Shown: piece by piece, positions 9,692 through 25,428 of the stretch | Layout of the letters: each line of letters starts with the position of its first letter | How positions within the stretch are numbered: position 1 is the first letter of the stretch | Notes under the pieces: model-generated | Seen by the model: only the letters and a program-made list of their open reading frames with translations | What the model was told of the DNA's origin: nothing | Database searches by the model: none | Assembly (NCBI GenBank): GCA_022385755.1 | Contig: MU278354.1 | Location: forward strand, 1,070,805 to 1,134,804 | Reading direction: 5' to 3' | Origin: Trametopsis cervina | Lineage: Eukaryota; Basidiomycota; Agaricomycetes; Polyporales; Irpicaceae | Length of the DNA stretch: 64,000 nucleotides | Position numbers and translations under genes: made by a program

Positions 9692-12463
9692 TCACGCATC
9701 CAAGAACTCCTTGGACATATCAGCAAAGGCGGCCGAGCCAACCCCGAGCAATCCTAGCTGCACTACACAAGCAGCAGTCTGCCTGTACAGCGTCTCCAGG
9801 GCAGGATGTGCGGGCTTCCCCTGCGACTCTGTAACAGCAAAACGTCAGCACAAACGTCTACACGAAAACCAACACGCCACTCACCAAGTATGGCCTGGTT
9901 CAGCTCGTGCGCAAGCCTCGCCCGCGCTTCCTGTCCCGCCATCTCCGCCACCTCCCCACCAGCAGCCAGCGGGTCCGCATACGCCACGACGCCGAAGGTT
10001 CGCTTCAGGTGCGAGCGCACCTCAGGCCGCAGATCGGTCTTGTAGTCCGCCTCAAGCGTCTGCCCGTACTCGATCGCGGTGTGCAGCGCCGTCTTGGCGA
10101 TGACGGACGAGGGGGTGGCGGACGACCCGCGGAAGACGGATGAGGGGCGCCGTACGACGTCCCTGGCGACCACGGGGGAGGGCGGGACGATGTCGACCAG
10201 GGACGGGTCAGACGGGGTGTGATGGGCCTCTGGCGACGGGTCGTCCACATCCATCGCGCCCGTTCCATCCATTCCGTCCCGCTCGAACTGTGCCTCCTTC
10301 TCTGCGGCCCGTATGCGCTCTTGCTCCTCTGCCTGTTCAGCCTGCACCTTCTTGAGTGCTTCGCTGGCCTGCAGGATGAGCTCGACAAACTTGCGGCAGC
10401 GCAGCTTGAAGAGCATGAGGCCTTGTTCGCGCTCAAGAACAGTAGGGTGGTGCTTGCGGGTGACGGCTACGGCGGCGTCAATGTCGCCTTTGAGAACAGA
10501 GTTGATGGCCTCGATGCGACTGTGCAGATCGAATTCCGAGTCAAGAAGAGACGTAGAAGATGACGACGAGGCCGTGGGCGTGTCATCGGTTTCCATGGAG
10601 GGGTCATCTTGCACGGCGGGGCTGCGCGTACCCTCGCACTGCGCCTGGAACGCTCTCGCCGTCTTCGCGTAGCCATGGTGCGCGAGATAAGCTAGCACCA
10701 GCTTTCGCATCGGAGACTTCATCTGCTCCTCTTCCAAAGCACCTCCTTTGGGGATGACGGGTGCCGCTGCATTCTCGCCATCCTCGGAGGTTTGGTTCTC
10801 TTTGCCATTGAGCAGGTCCCAGTCGATCCGTGTGGATTGAATGTTAGCCCAGACCTGGTTGCGTTGCGCATGGACGTGATCGTCAATGGCATACTTGAAT
10901 GGCGAATGCCCGAAGTTGACGCGGACGGACTCGGAAGAGTGGCGCAGACCGATAGAAGGGTACAAGTCAATGCCCTTACCAACATTCTCAAATACCATTC
11001 CTACAATCGCGGATACCTGTCAGTGAAGTGTTGTGTTGCTGTATTGCGAGCGGAAATGAACGTACCAAGGAACGCGCCGTTCTTGGTGTAGAAAGCCTTA
11101 TTCTGCGAGAAGTCGATACCGCAGCCAATGACATCTCCGGCTATAGGGGGGGATAAATGTGAGATGATGATCAAGCGAAGAGGTGTTGTATGGCGCACTG
11201 TCAAACGTCGGTCCGTATGCATTCCCGTCTTTGTGTCCGGGAAATGCCCATCCGTCATCGGCATGGTATCCCCAAGAATGCTTCTCCCATCCTGGCAACC
11301 GTGACAGACGGACCTCTGGGGATGAAAAGCTGTAGACGGAAAGTTAGGAGAACCGCAGTCGGAGACAGCCCCAAGACAATGCATACCCAATGCTAATGTG
11401 TCTGGTGGGATGTGAGCTGCCGCACTGTATTTGTAAAACGTAGACCCTCACCCTTTGTTGCCTTTCTGTAGAATCTCGACCTCGTAGTAGTAAATGCCAC
11501 ACGCTGGCGGGATAGGATTGTTGGCACGAGCGGCAGCAGAGTCGCGCTCCCCGATGCATGAGGGCCCTATGTATAGTTTAGTGACACTCGTTACAGAATT
11601 GAATAGAATAACATACCAAAGAACGTAAGCTCGCGTCCATCGCTGGAGACTGTTAATGAAGGATGCCGATCCTGCTCATTCCACCTCGTCGGCAACCTCA
11701 ACACCGGGGTCGTAAGGAGAGCGCTCGGCGGTGCAGGCGCAGGTGTCCCGCGCAGAGAGGGCGGTGGGGGACTGGCTGTACTATCATCGTCTGTGTCCAC
11801 AAGAGGCGTTGTGTCTCGCCGAAGATACGGGTAAGGCGCCGGCGGGGGGCTGCTCACCCACGAGGTGTGCCCGTGATGGGCGAGTTCTGACGTCAGCGGA
11901 TTGGACGAGCGGGAGGGTGGCGCGTCAGTGTAGAGCAAATCGCGAAGGGCAGACTGCTCGAGGTACGCCGGACGTTGGAAAGGCGGTGCTTGAGGAGCGG
12001 CGGTAGCGGCGACCTGAGGTGTCTGGAGCGGAGCCGGTGTCCTCCCCATGCTAGAAGCAGAGATTGGAGCGGGCCCCGTTGGCAGCCTCGGAATGCTGGG
12101 TCGGCGGGCGCGTGTGAGCGAGGCAGGGACGCAGGACGGATCTGCTGTATGGCCAGGTGTGGCTGTCGGCCTGATAATGCGAGGCTCGAACACCGGCACT
12201 GGCGGGGAGTGTGATGCTGGTCCGCGACCGAGAGCAGCTGCATAACCACCTGACAATGAACGCACCGGAGAGATGGGGGCTGCGCTGCGCCCTATAAGCG
12301 GTCTCTCGGGGCTGGCGGTGGCCGCTGTGCGAGAGGCGGAGCTCGCGAGCCTGGGTCGCGGGCCAGGAACGACGTTGAATGGTATGCCAATGACATCCTC
12401 GATGTTGCGAACCGCATTGGCAGGAATGGAGATACTTGCTGAGCGAGTCTGCCTGGATGCCAT
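9692..12463 (-). CDS. VID30: RanBPM/Vid30-like GID E3 ligase subunit (SPRY-LisH-CTLH-CRA)
   Basis: Scaffold subunit of the GID/CTLH ubiquitin ligase, which in yeast recruits substrates such as gluconeogenic enzymes for degradation. The N-terminal exon (12463 to about 11617) is a long Ser/Pro-rich region. Then comes a SPRY domain split over several short exons: GIYYYEVEIL, HISIGFS, LPGWEKHSWGYHADDG, GDVIGCGIDFSQNKAFYTKNG. A LisH segment (RKLVLAYLAHHGYAKTARAF) is followed by CTLH (SRIEAINSVLKGDIDAAV) and a CRA helical region interrupted by a charged, Asp/Pro-rich insert. The last intron (near 9838-9886) leads to the C-terminus ending near KEFLDA. The domain order matches RanBP9/Gid1, with the disordered head longer than in yeast. 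The family call is strong; the exact exon edges inside SPRY are approximate. Confidence 0.88.
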
Positions 12464-13364
12464 CTTTATGCTTGCTGGCTAGAAAGAGGGGCAATCACCA
12501 AGGACGGGGAAGTACAGGAGCTGGGCTTGGGCAGTAAAGGTAGCGTGAGATCCCTCGTATGAAGGTTGTAATGGGCTGTATTGAGCATGTACACAGAGAG
12601 AATGCGACTGAGGCTGTGAGTCTTCAGTCCTGCAGCAACGGATTGCAGGCTAGGGTGTGGTGGTCGTATGCGTCGAGGTCGGCTCGGATGTAATACTGAG
12701 CGCTTGTGACTTGGATTCTGAGCCCATGTCATGAAGTGGAAATACCTAAACACTCACAGTAAGGCAGGGACGATCTTGGAACAGGTAAGGGTCGAGGGGG
12801 CCTGGTTAAGAGGTGGGTGTCGGTGGGAGTAGGAGGCTGTGAAAGGGAGATGGAGGAGGTCTTCACCGGGAGCTTGCTAGTCTGGGGCGCACGAGACTAC
12901 GAGCCCTGTGACCCGTGAAACCGCCTTTCCCCGCAAAGTTCAAGGCCTATACGGCGCCATACGCCATTATTACAGCACTTAGTCTCAGGAATGCGGTGCG
13001 ATTGAAACCTTGAAGTGAATACAATGAATACAGAAGGATGATCATCAGGTCAACGGCGTGATGACTATGGCCAGCAGACCAAGTACAGCAGCCACGCAGC
13101 GAATCTACGGTACGTTTGTAGCAAAGTCTAACCCTGTATGTGAGAGAATCGACCTCCTCGCGCAGCAACTTCGTCAGCCTCCCATATCACTCAGGAGCAG
13201 AAGTCGAATGCCGTTGTCACGTTGCGCGAATCTTGTTGAATCCCTACGCAAAGGGTAAACCGCCCTTCACAGTTCACGGCATAGTACCAAGAAACCCCCT
13301 GCATCCTGAGAATACCATGACGTTAACCTATACTTCTCGGAGTCTGCGCCCAGCTCATGCTGTT
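12464..13364. other. Intergenic: VID30 promoter side, no gene seen
   Basis: Upstream flank of the VID30-type gene. Short open frames here carry no motif and overlap each other on both strands. Nothing recognisable. Confidence 0.5.
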
Positions 13365-13964
13365 GCCCCAACGTAGTGAAATGAGATGTCCAACTCCTGC
13401 CCGTCGTAGATCTCTGTCATTCTACCTGTTGAACTGTCAGTGACACACACGCGGCTTCGCGGGAAAGGAAACGTACTCCATATCTCAACCAGTCATCATA
13501 GCCACTGAGAAATCCTCTCGTTTCGAAGCCCAGAACTGCGGCTGCGCTAAGCTTCAGTAATGAACTAATGTATTCGCTAGCCACAACCCGTCGCCTCGGG
13601 GTGGACGAAGCATCTTCTCCTATCATGCGCCGAATGTGCGGCCAGAACCCTAAGGAACGCACCAAATGCGTGCTCGAACACAACTGAATCTTCGTGTGAT
13701 TATTCCGCCCCAACACGCACGAACACAGCGCAAGAATGTGAGCTAACGTTAGGTCTATTACGCGAACAATAGCTTCAGTAAAGGATCTCAGAAATAGGGC
13801 ACCACTCACACGTCGTCCTTCCGTCACAATCACAAGATATGTGATATGTTCAAACCTTCACCGGTTGCGCCAACGATCAAGCAATTGGGCCCCTCTTCCT
13901 TCGTGGCCGAATTCACCGCCGGCACCTCTCCTAGCGCATCTATCATTCCTCGGAGTCGCCGCAT
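13365..13964 (-). CDS. Possible small multi-exon gene, unrecognised
   Basis: Several stretches read like exons, but I could not assemble one clean frame. A first exon from ATG 13964 (MRRLRGMIDALGEVPAV ... NCLIVGATG) ends near a gtgaag donor. A longer frame over 13417-13833 includes KLSAAAVLGFETRGFLSGYD. A last piece from about 13431 to the stop at 13365 begins MTEIYDGQELDISFHYVG. Donor and acceptor choices between them are ambiguous and one junction needs a weak donor. It may be a real small gene or a decaying one. No function can be suggested. Confidence 0.3.
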
Positions 13965-14874
13965 CTCACCGTTTGTTCTCTATCAAACCGTCTCCTCGAG
14001 CAGCCGAGAGTTCCGCCTGACCTAAGTCTCGTTTAAGAGTAGCCTGTGTTTGACCCTTGTACGCATGCTTAAGCTTAATAGACTCGGTGATGCACCAGTG
14101 CACCGCGTGGCCTCGTGCGCAGGAGTGCGTGTTTAAAGTTTAGCGACGAAGGCTTAGCTGTAATAGTAGTACACGCATGCCCATTATTGACTTCCTTGTA
14201 GGAGGGACGTTGCGTCATATCTGTTCGACAAAAAGACTTCGCGTCAGAAGATGCAAGATCACGGAAAAACAAAACTCACAAAGGTGACTGATTCATTAGT
14301 AGGCCCTCCAGTTCTATTTCTTTCCATCTTTCCATGATATAAATGATCTGTAACCGTGAGGTAATGTGAAAAATGAAACTGAATTACCTCGCGAGAGCTT
14401 GAACTGACCGGATTGCCACACATTGCAACGAGAGAAAGTTGCACGACGCCCGCAGCTGGATTACGTTTTCCGGACAGTTCACTCCATCCGAGATATCATC
14501 CCCATACTGTACATAGTTTGGAACGCGTCTTCACGAGTTCTGCGATGTTGGACGTTCTTCGCTTTTTAGCCGGCGGTTGATTCATATAAAGCTACACTGG
14601 AGGTGCATCATGCCTGGGCTAGCCATGTCTTCATGTGAGAACACTGTACACATTCAATTTCGTGAGGTGATGGTAGACAACTTATTTCGAGGTGCAGTTG
14701 AATCCCAGCTAGGAAGACCAGCGCTAATAAGTGTAGCAACTTCCCGTTCAAGCGAAGGTTTAGTTCGCCACAACCGCGCACTTAGCAGTGTCTGTCGAGC
14801 CACGCAAGGTTAACTAAGGGTCTCGGCCCTTCACTTGATCTCGGGTCATATCCTGAGGGCAGTTTTAGCCTGCC
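13965..14874. other. Intergenic upstream of FunK1 copy A
   Basis: Only short overlapping frames on both strands. Nothing recognisable. The flank shows no clear similarity to the flanks of the other FunK1 copies, unlike those of B and D. Confidence 0.5.
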
Positions 14875-17406
14875 ATGGATGTTTCTGGTCACCTCGTTGG
14901 CCCTGTTCCACTGAAAATCTTCCTTGACGCCTTCCTACCAAAAGCGAAGCGAAAGTCTACTCCCAGGCCGAACTTCAAAAAGAGTTTTCAGAGTCCCGGC
15001 AATGTCAGCGGGGTACATAGCTCATTTGTGAGTTTTACTGCTTCCTATTCTCATTCTCTGGTAAATTCGAAACAACCCTTGCGCACTTCTAGATTACTGC
15101 GATCACTATTGCCAGGTGTTGCCCATCATTCGTCCTCGAGGATACGTCACCCTTTGAGGATATGCTCACTGAATCAAAATCGAAACCAAATTGCAGTGTA
15201 TTCAGCAACGTTTATCGAAAGTTGCTCGAAGATACAAGAAACCATTTAGCTCTGATTGAGATTCCCATTGAAATCAAGCCCCTGGCCAACAAGGATAGGC
15301 CAACGGCCAATCCGAAGAAGGCAACGCAGCTAGACGAGGAGGAAGCAACATCGTCCATAGCAAACGCAACAAATGCGAGTATTGAAGATTGCGCACAGCA
15401 GGCTGAGTATGTCAAGGACATCATGACGTTGCAACACCGCGTCCACGTCTTCTCTGTTTTCATCGTTGGCCACACTGCACGCATCATACGCTGGGACCGC
15501 GCCGGCGCTGTTGTTTCTGAACAATTTGATTATTTCAGCGGGAAAAACAACTGGTTTGGGGAGTTTCTGTTTCGCTACGAGCATGCCACCCCTCAACTGC
15601 GCGGGCACGACACGACTCTCAAGCTCGCCACCCGCGATGAAAGCACGCGGTTCGAGGACGGAATTCGGGCGTTTCTGGAGAAATGTCCAACATGCGCGAA
15701 ACCGCGACTAGCTCGCACGCTCAACGGGTCGCACCCTATATACAGAGTGCGTGTCAACAACGATTCGCCTGAAGACCCGCAGACTTGCGAATTCCTCGTT
15801 GGTCCGCCATTTACGGGGCCCGTACCGCTCTTCGAGCGGGCGACACGCGGGTTTCTTGCGTGGGAGCTTGAGGAACAACGGATTGTGTTTTTAAAGGACA
15901 CATGGCGTGCGAAGGATCGCGAGTCTGAGGCTCAAATATACCAAAAGCTGCAGAGAGCCAAGGTGCTAGAGAAATACTTGCCTCAAGTGTTGATCTGTGG
16001 TGATGTGTGCTTCTTCGACGGCGATCGGCAGGTCACGAAGACGCATGAGTACGCTGGGAGTGGTTGTGATTGGTATAGGCCGACGAAGTGGATCCGGGCA
16101 CATGTGCGCCACCGTGTTGTGCAAGAGGTTGCGTTCCCTTTGGACATGGTGTCGAGTTCGAAGCAGCTGACGCAGTCCATGCGGGACACTCTTGAAGGTG
16201 CGTCCCTCGTTGCTGGGACTGTGGTCGAGTGCGAGTGCTCACGCTGCAAGTCCCAGCTGTCCTCGCTACCTTCCGAGATGCGCATATGTTGCACGGTGAC
16301 ATCAGCGTTGGGAATATCATGTTGGATGCGAACTCCAATGCCTTCTTGAATGACTGGGACTATGCTATGTCGTTATCACCGGAGAACGTGGGCCATGTCT
16401 GTCGCACAGTATGCTTTGGTCAAACTGCAGTTCTTCGCCAACTCATTTCTATTTGCAGGGGACTTGGCAGTTCATGTCGATTGGTATACTAACAGATCCA
16501 ACAAAGGTTCACACGATCATGGATGACGTCGAGTCGTGCTTCTGGGTGTTTTACTACACTGCTCTTCACCATTTCAAAATAATCAACGGTTGGCCTCGGG
16601 TCGACATCTTTGATGAACAGAAACAACAAGTGAAAGCTGGCAGGGTAGTTTATGTGGGCGGGACTCAGAAGCGAGACGCTCTTACATCAGACGCAATCTT
16701 GGACATCGAATTCGAAAGTCGTCCAATGACTGATGCAATTCATGGGTTTGCTCGGATTCTGGCCGAGTATTACAGAGCTCTTTTTGCTCTCCGGGGCGTA
16801 TGGCGTAGGAAGGAGGATGACACCAAAGCGCGAGAAGAGCTCAAAACGATCTCTGAACAGATCGAGGGCGTCCTTGACATCATCGCCATCTTCGACGAGT
16901 CTCTCGCGAGCACCGAGTGGCCCGAGGACGACATCGCGATCCCGGATCCCTTCCCCCGGACAACATCTACGATAGAGCCCAGCAAATTTGACGTGGTGTG
17001 CATTAATAGCTATATATCTGCCAACCAGCCCCATCACTACGCTGCTATCGACTTAGACGGATTCGGTGGCGAGACAGGACCCAGTCATCTCGCGATGCGA
17101 GTTGCATCCGCAAATGGTGCAATGGGCCCCCCTCCACTCCCTTTAGATCGCGTTCGTACGTCTGTATCCCGGAATACAAGCGGTGCCGGGCCTTCGAGAC
17201 GAGGTGTAACGCAGCCACGGGCTGCGGGTACTAGTGCATTAGGGCGGCGCCCTCGAAGTGACTCTGAAACGAGCTCTCAGAATCGACTGACAAAGAAGGG
17301 AAGAAAAGAGAAGATAGAATCGGTCTTCGCTGTCGAAAAGCCAGATGTGTCGAAGGGACCAGTAACGCGCTCGCAAGCTCGTGCAAGTAGACATCAGCGT
17401 GGATAG
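14875..17406 (+). CDS. FunK1 fungal-type protein kinase, copy A
   Basis: Member of the FunK1 family, kinase-like proteins expanded in mushrooms and with no assigned substrate. Exons 14875-15027, 15093-16197, 16257-16408 and 16459-17406 join in frame to 785 residues. Visible kinase landmarks: a probable ATP-site lysine in FLKDTWRAKD (about 15890-15920), the catalytic loop HGDISVGNIML (16292 onward; HGD instead of HRD) and the metal-site triad as LNDWDYA (DWD in place of DFG). A substrate-lobe block follows (DDVESCFWVFYYTALHHFK), then a disordered tail rich in Ser/Pro/Arg. The tail has a basic patch (KKGRK) and the motif GPVTRSQA shared by all four copies. An in-frame TAG sits three codons before the ATG and could be a splice acceptor for an untranslated or short upstream exon. 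It lies about 37 kb from the other copies and in the opposite orientation. Confidence 0.88.
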
Positions 17407-17741
17407 AAACACCATTCTTTCTGTGTGTCTACGACTCGTCTTTCTTCAGTCACACTCTAAAATATGGATATGATGTATCCTAAAACGCCGGTCAATGATG
17501 ATACTCTCCCACTGCAACACTCTACTCGCTGGCTGGTGGATGGTGATCTTGGCAAGGGAATGGAATGACCAGGAATCCACAGCAGCACGCCCATAGTAGT
17601 CATCAAACAGCACACCTTCATGCCTCTTAAGTGTCTGACATTAACGGATGCCCACATCGCTTTTCGCAGTTAACGCATCCAAACAGTACAACAACAAACC
17701 TGAATTCCAGTGCGCAGAATAAATTACAATGAGAGGTACTT
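17407..17741. other. Convergent 3' flanks of FunK1 A and PRP16
   Basis: The two genes end toward each other. The stretch contains only 3' flank sequence and no motif I recognise. Confidence 0.5.
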
Positions 17742-22727
<4,986 letters not shown>

Positions 22728-23162
22728 GCTAGAGTAGAGTAGAGTATCTCCTTGGAGAACAAAGACTAGGAAGACGACGATGAGTAGGCTGGAGCAGCAG
22801 CCTGTCAGGGTTAGAAGCTAACCATGCAGAAGGATTAATTGGCGGCCCTGTGCAGTGGCAGACGCGTGCATTGCACTGCGCGTCTACCACCAGTGCGCCA
22901 TCACATCTCCAGAAGGTACAGTTTCAACACTATTGAATTTTGTTTTATCCTACTTATCTTTACGCGAGCTCAACCAATGACGATCGAGAACAGAGTTAAA
23001 AGTAGGAGGCGTTATCGTTACCATTAATTGCATTGTGAGCAGCTAATTCTGTATTGGCGAACTATGGCGAGCGTTGAAAGCTCCGATTCTGAACTACATA
23101 TATTGTTACAGCACATTCGAAAGAGCTCACTTCTTCATACTTCTGCATGACCGCTCTCGTAT
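22728..23162. other. Intergenic between PRP16 promoter and the next gene's 3' end
   Basis: Starts with three near-identical AGAGT units (about 22731-22746) just upstream of the PRP16 ATG. The rest is moderately AT-rich 3' flank. No gene seen. Confidence 0.5.
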
Positions 23163-23880
23163 CTAGGCTGCGCTCAAGTCCTGGTTGATGACAAACAGAG
23201 AATTCTGGCTTGGAGCAGAAGAAATATGGAAGGTGAACTTGACCGCCTTTCCATCCTTGTCCGTCCCCTTGTAAGTGGTGGACGAATTGATGCTCCCACC
23301 AGTGTCTTTAGCAGCCTCGTATGCAACTTTGGGATCCTTCGATTCCACGACACTAGTCTTGTAGGCTCCAAACTGGGGCGCAGTCCATCCCTTCAGTGAA
23401 TTGAGTCAAGGACGAGGACGAATATGATTAGCAGTCGGATATGTATGTGGGACTAGAGGCTGACTCACAAGTGAGAAGTAGTAATCATGCTGGTTGTCAA
23501 GATCAAGCTTGAAGGCGTTGCCACCCGAGGCACCTGTGAGTATCGTGCCGTCTCCGTTACAGATACTGAACACCCCTTGGTCGAATGGCTTGATGCTGCC
23601 CGGGGCGTCCCAGTAACGACCGGAGTCGAAGTACGTATTCTCGAGAAAGATGCTGAACTGCGTCTCGTTCTTAATGGTGCACTGCATCCAACGATGTTTT
23701 TCCTTGAGCTGTGTCGGCGGAGACGGGATGAGTTTCCTCGCTACCTGACAGATTGTTTTCCACAAATATTAGCACTGGCTCGCAGCGAGACATGGTTTAG
23801 AGATAGTGACGCACCTCAGCTGCCTTCTGCGCGAGCTCAGCGGCAGTTATGATCGTGGTGATGATAGCGATAACGCTCAT
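23163..23880 (-). CDS. Small beta-protein resembling fungal pore-forming (actinoporin/aegerolysin-like) folds, tentative
   Basis: Three exons (23880-23815, 23744-23469, 23390-23163) join in frame to 189 residues. The first 22 residues form a hydrophobic helix (MSVIAIITTIITAAELAQKA) that could be a signal or membrane-inserting helix. The remainder is a compact, probably beta-rich domain. The segment with TYFDSGRYWDAPG, a Gly-rich TGASGG turn and DYYFSLGWTAP resembles the aromatic, small-residue patterns of actinoporin-like and aegerolysin-like membrane-binding proteins. I see no single diagnostic motif, so this is a resemblance, not an assignment; a lectin or other fungal beta-sandwich is equally possible. 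The gene has its own TATA-like element 72 bp upstream and is flanked by non-coding DNA on both sides. Confidence 0.6.
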
Positions 23881-25428
23881 CTTCGAAGCTGCACTTGGTG
23901 TGTAAGAACTGGGGTGTTTGGATGAGAGCTAGGAGAGAGAGGTTGAGAGGGTTTATATACATTTCCTCCATGATCCATATATAGGAACGGGCTCTTGCAA
24001 TCGCGCCTGTGTGCTCCATCGGCTCTTCGTTAGAAAGCTGGAAAGGAAAGGAGCGAAAGTAACGTACATGATCTTAATTCCTCAGCGAAGGCTTGGAAGA
24101 CGATACTACAAGCATGGTAGAATGGTCCCCAAACGCGAGCAATTTAATATGACTTGGGCTCTGGTAGCCCGTAGCGTGGGCAGCGTGGTCACGAGCCAGA
24201 CGTTCGCTTCACCTTTTGGGAGGCGAATACCGATTTGAGGGTGACGGACGAAGGGAAGGCAAGGAAAAATAGGTGGTCTGCTGCTGTCCCATGCCTTCTT
24301 TTCGTCCGTTTCCAGACCCTCATTCACGGAGGATTTTTTCCGCCGGCGCATGAGCGACAGCTGCAGCGGGAGCACAGCGACCGTGTAGAACATCTGGCTC
24401 GAGACTTTCCGAATAAAGGAAGGAACTTGACAACAAAGTTAGCAGTGTTTCTGGTATTGAGTATATTACGTTTTACCATCGTGCTAGCCCTCCTCAGTTG
24501 ACGCATGCAAAGTAAGAAATATCGGAGCAATAAATTCCTTCGATCGAGCGATCAGTGGTTTATTTCTTGTATCAACCTCGGCTCAGATCTTTGCGGGGCT
24601 CGCCCATTGAGCGAACAACTTGAGGACCAGATCAGCAATCTTCCTTCTGCCCAGCCGGTTGAAGAACTTACCTTCTCCCGGGTATATTTGTCTCCACTGA
24701 GGAAGTGGTTGGTATCAATGCCCTCGTTTGAGGCATGGAAGACTGAGGGCGGTTCTTTTGTGGAACTGAATCGACATATGTTGAACGTTCGTGTCACAGG
24801 ACGTATATGCTCCCAACTGTTTCTGAGTTAATCCCAACCGCCAGATCCGTGTAGCACCGGAGGAACTGAAGGAGATGGGGCCCCATTTCGAAGAACTCCA
24901 GGACCGCTACTCCAAGGACAAGCCTGGCATGTAAACCCACTTGAACTGCCCACATTACCGAGCTTCCAAGTAAATCATACCGCCCGTGAGCGACTTGCTT
25001 CATAGCATGGTACAGAAGAACCGACAATAAGACGTATCATGGTGTTATATTCTCAAGGTAGGTGTCACCGGGGAGACATTCCATGTTGCTTTCAAGGGGA
25101 ACGTTGCGGGAGAGCTTCCTCGCTATCAGGTTGCGGAGAAGACTAAAGAGCTTGACTCTAGCCGTGTGGTTTGAGAGATTCTGTTGCACCCATGAAGTAG
25201 TAGACATTGGCAGTGAGCTACAGTGCGAACAGACGTCATTTACTTTACTTCGTGCTTAGTCAGCATTAAGCACGTTGGCGCTGAACGCTCTCACGTGCAA
25301 TGGGCGTCTATGTTAAGGCTCAGGGACCGCTGTGCTTCATCCTGCCATGGTGAAGTAACAAGCCCCAGTGCGCGACAGCACAAACATACATCTCACTAAC
25401 AGCATACGCTGCCGAGGGTACACACACA
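23881..25428. other. Long intergenic region with possible gene remnants
   Basis: About 1.5 kb without a supported gene. At 24841-24934 (+) a short frame reads RQIRVAPEELKEMGPHFEEL and ends in a stop; it looks like a C-terminal exon, possibly of a decayed gene. A preceding frame (24505-24831, +) has no motif and I could not join the two. The end of the region is the MFAP1 leader. Confidence 0.4.
23952..23959 (-). promoter_or_regulatory. TATA-like element of the 23163-23880 gene
   Basis: TATATAAA on the minus strand, 72 bp before the ATG at 23880, followed by a CT-rich stretch of the kind found at strong fungal promoters. Confidence 0.5.
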
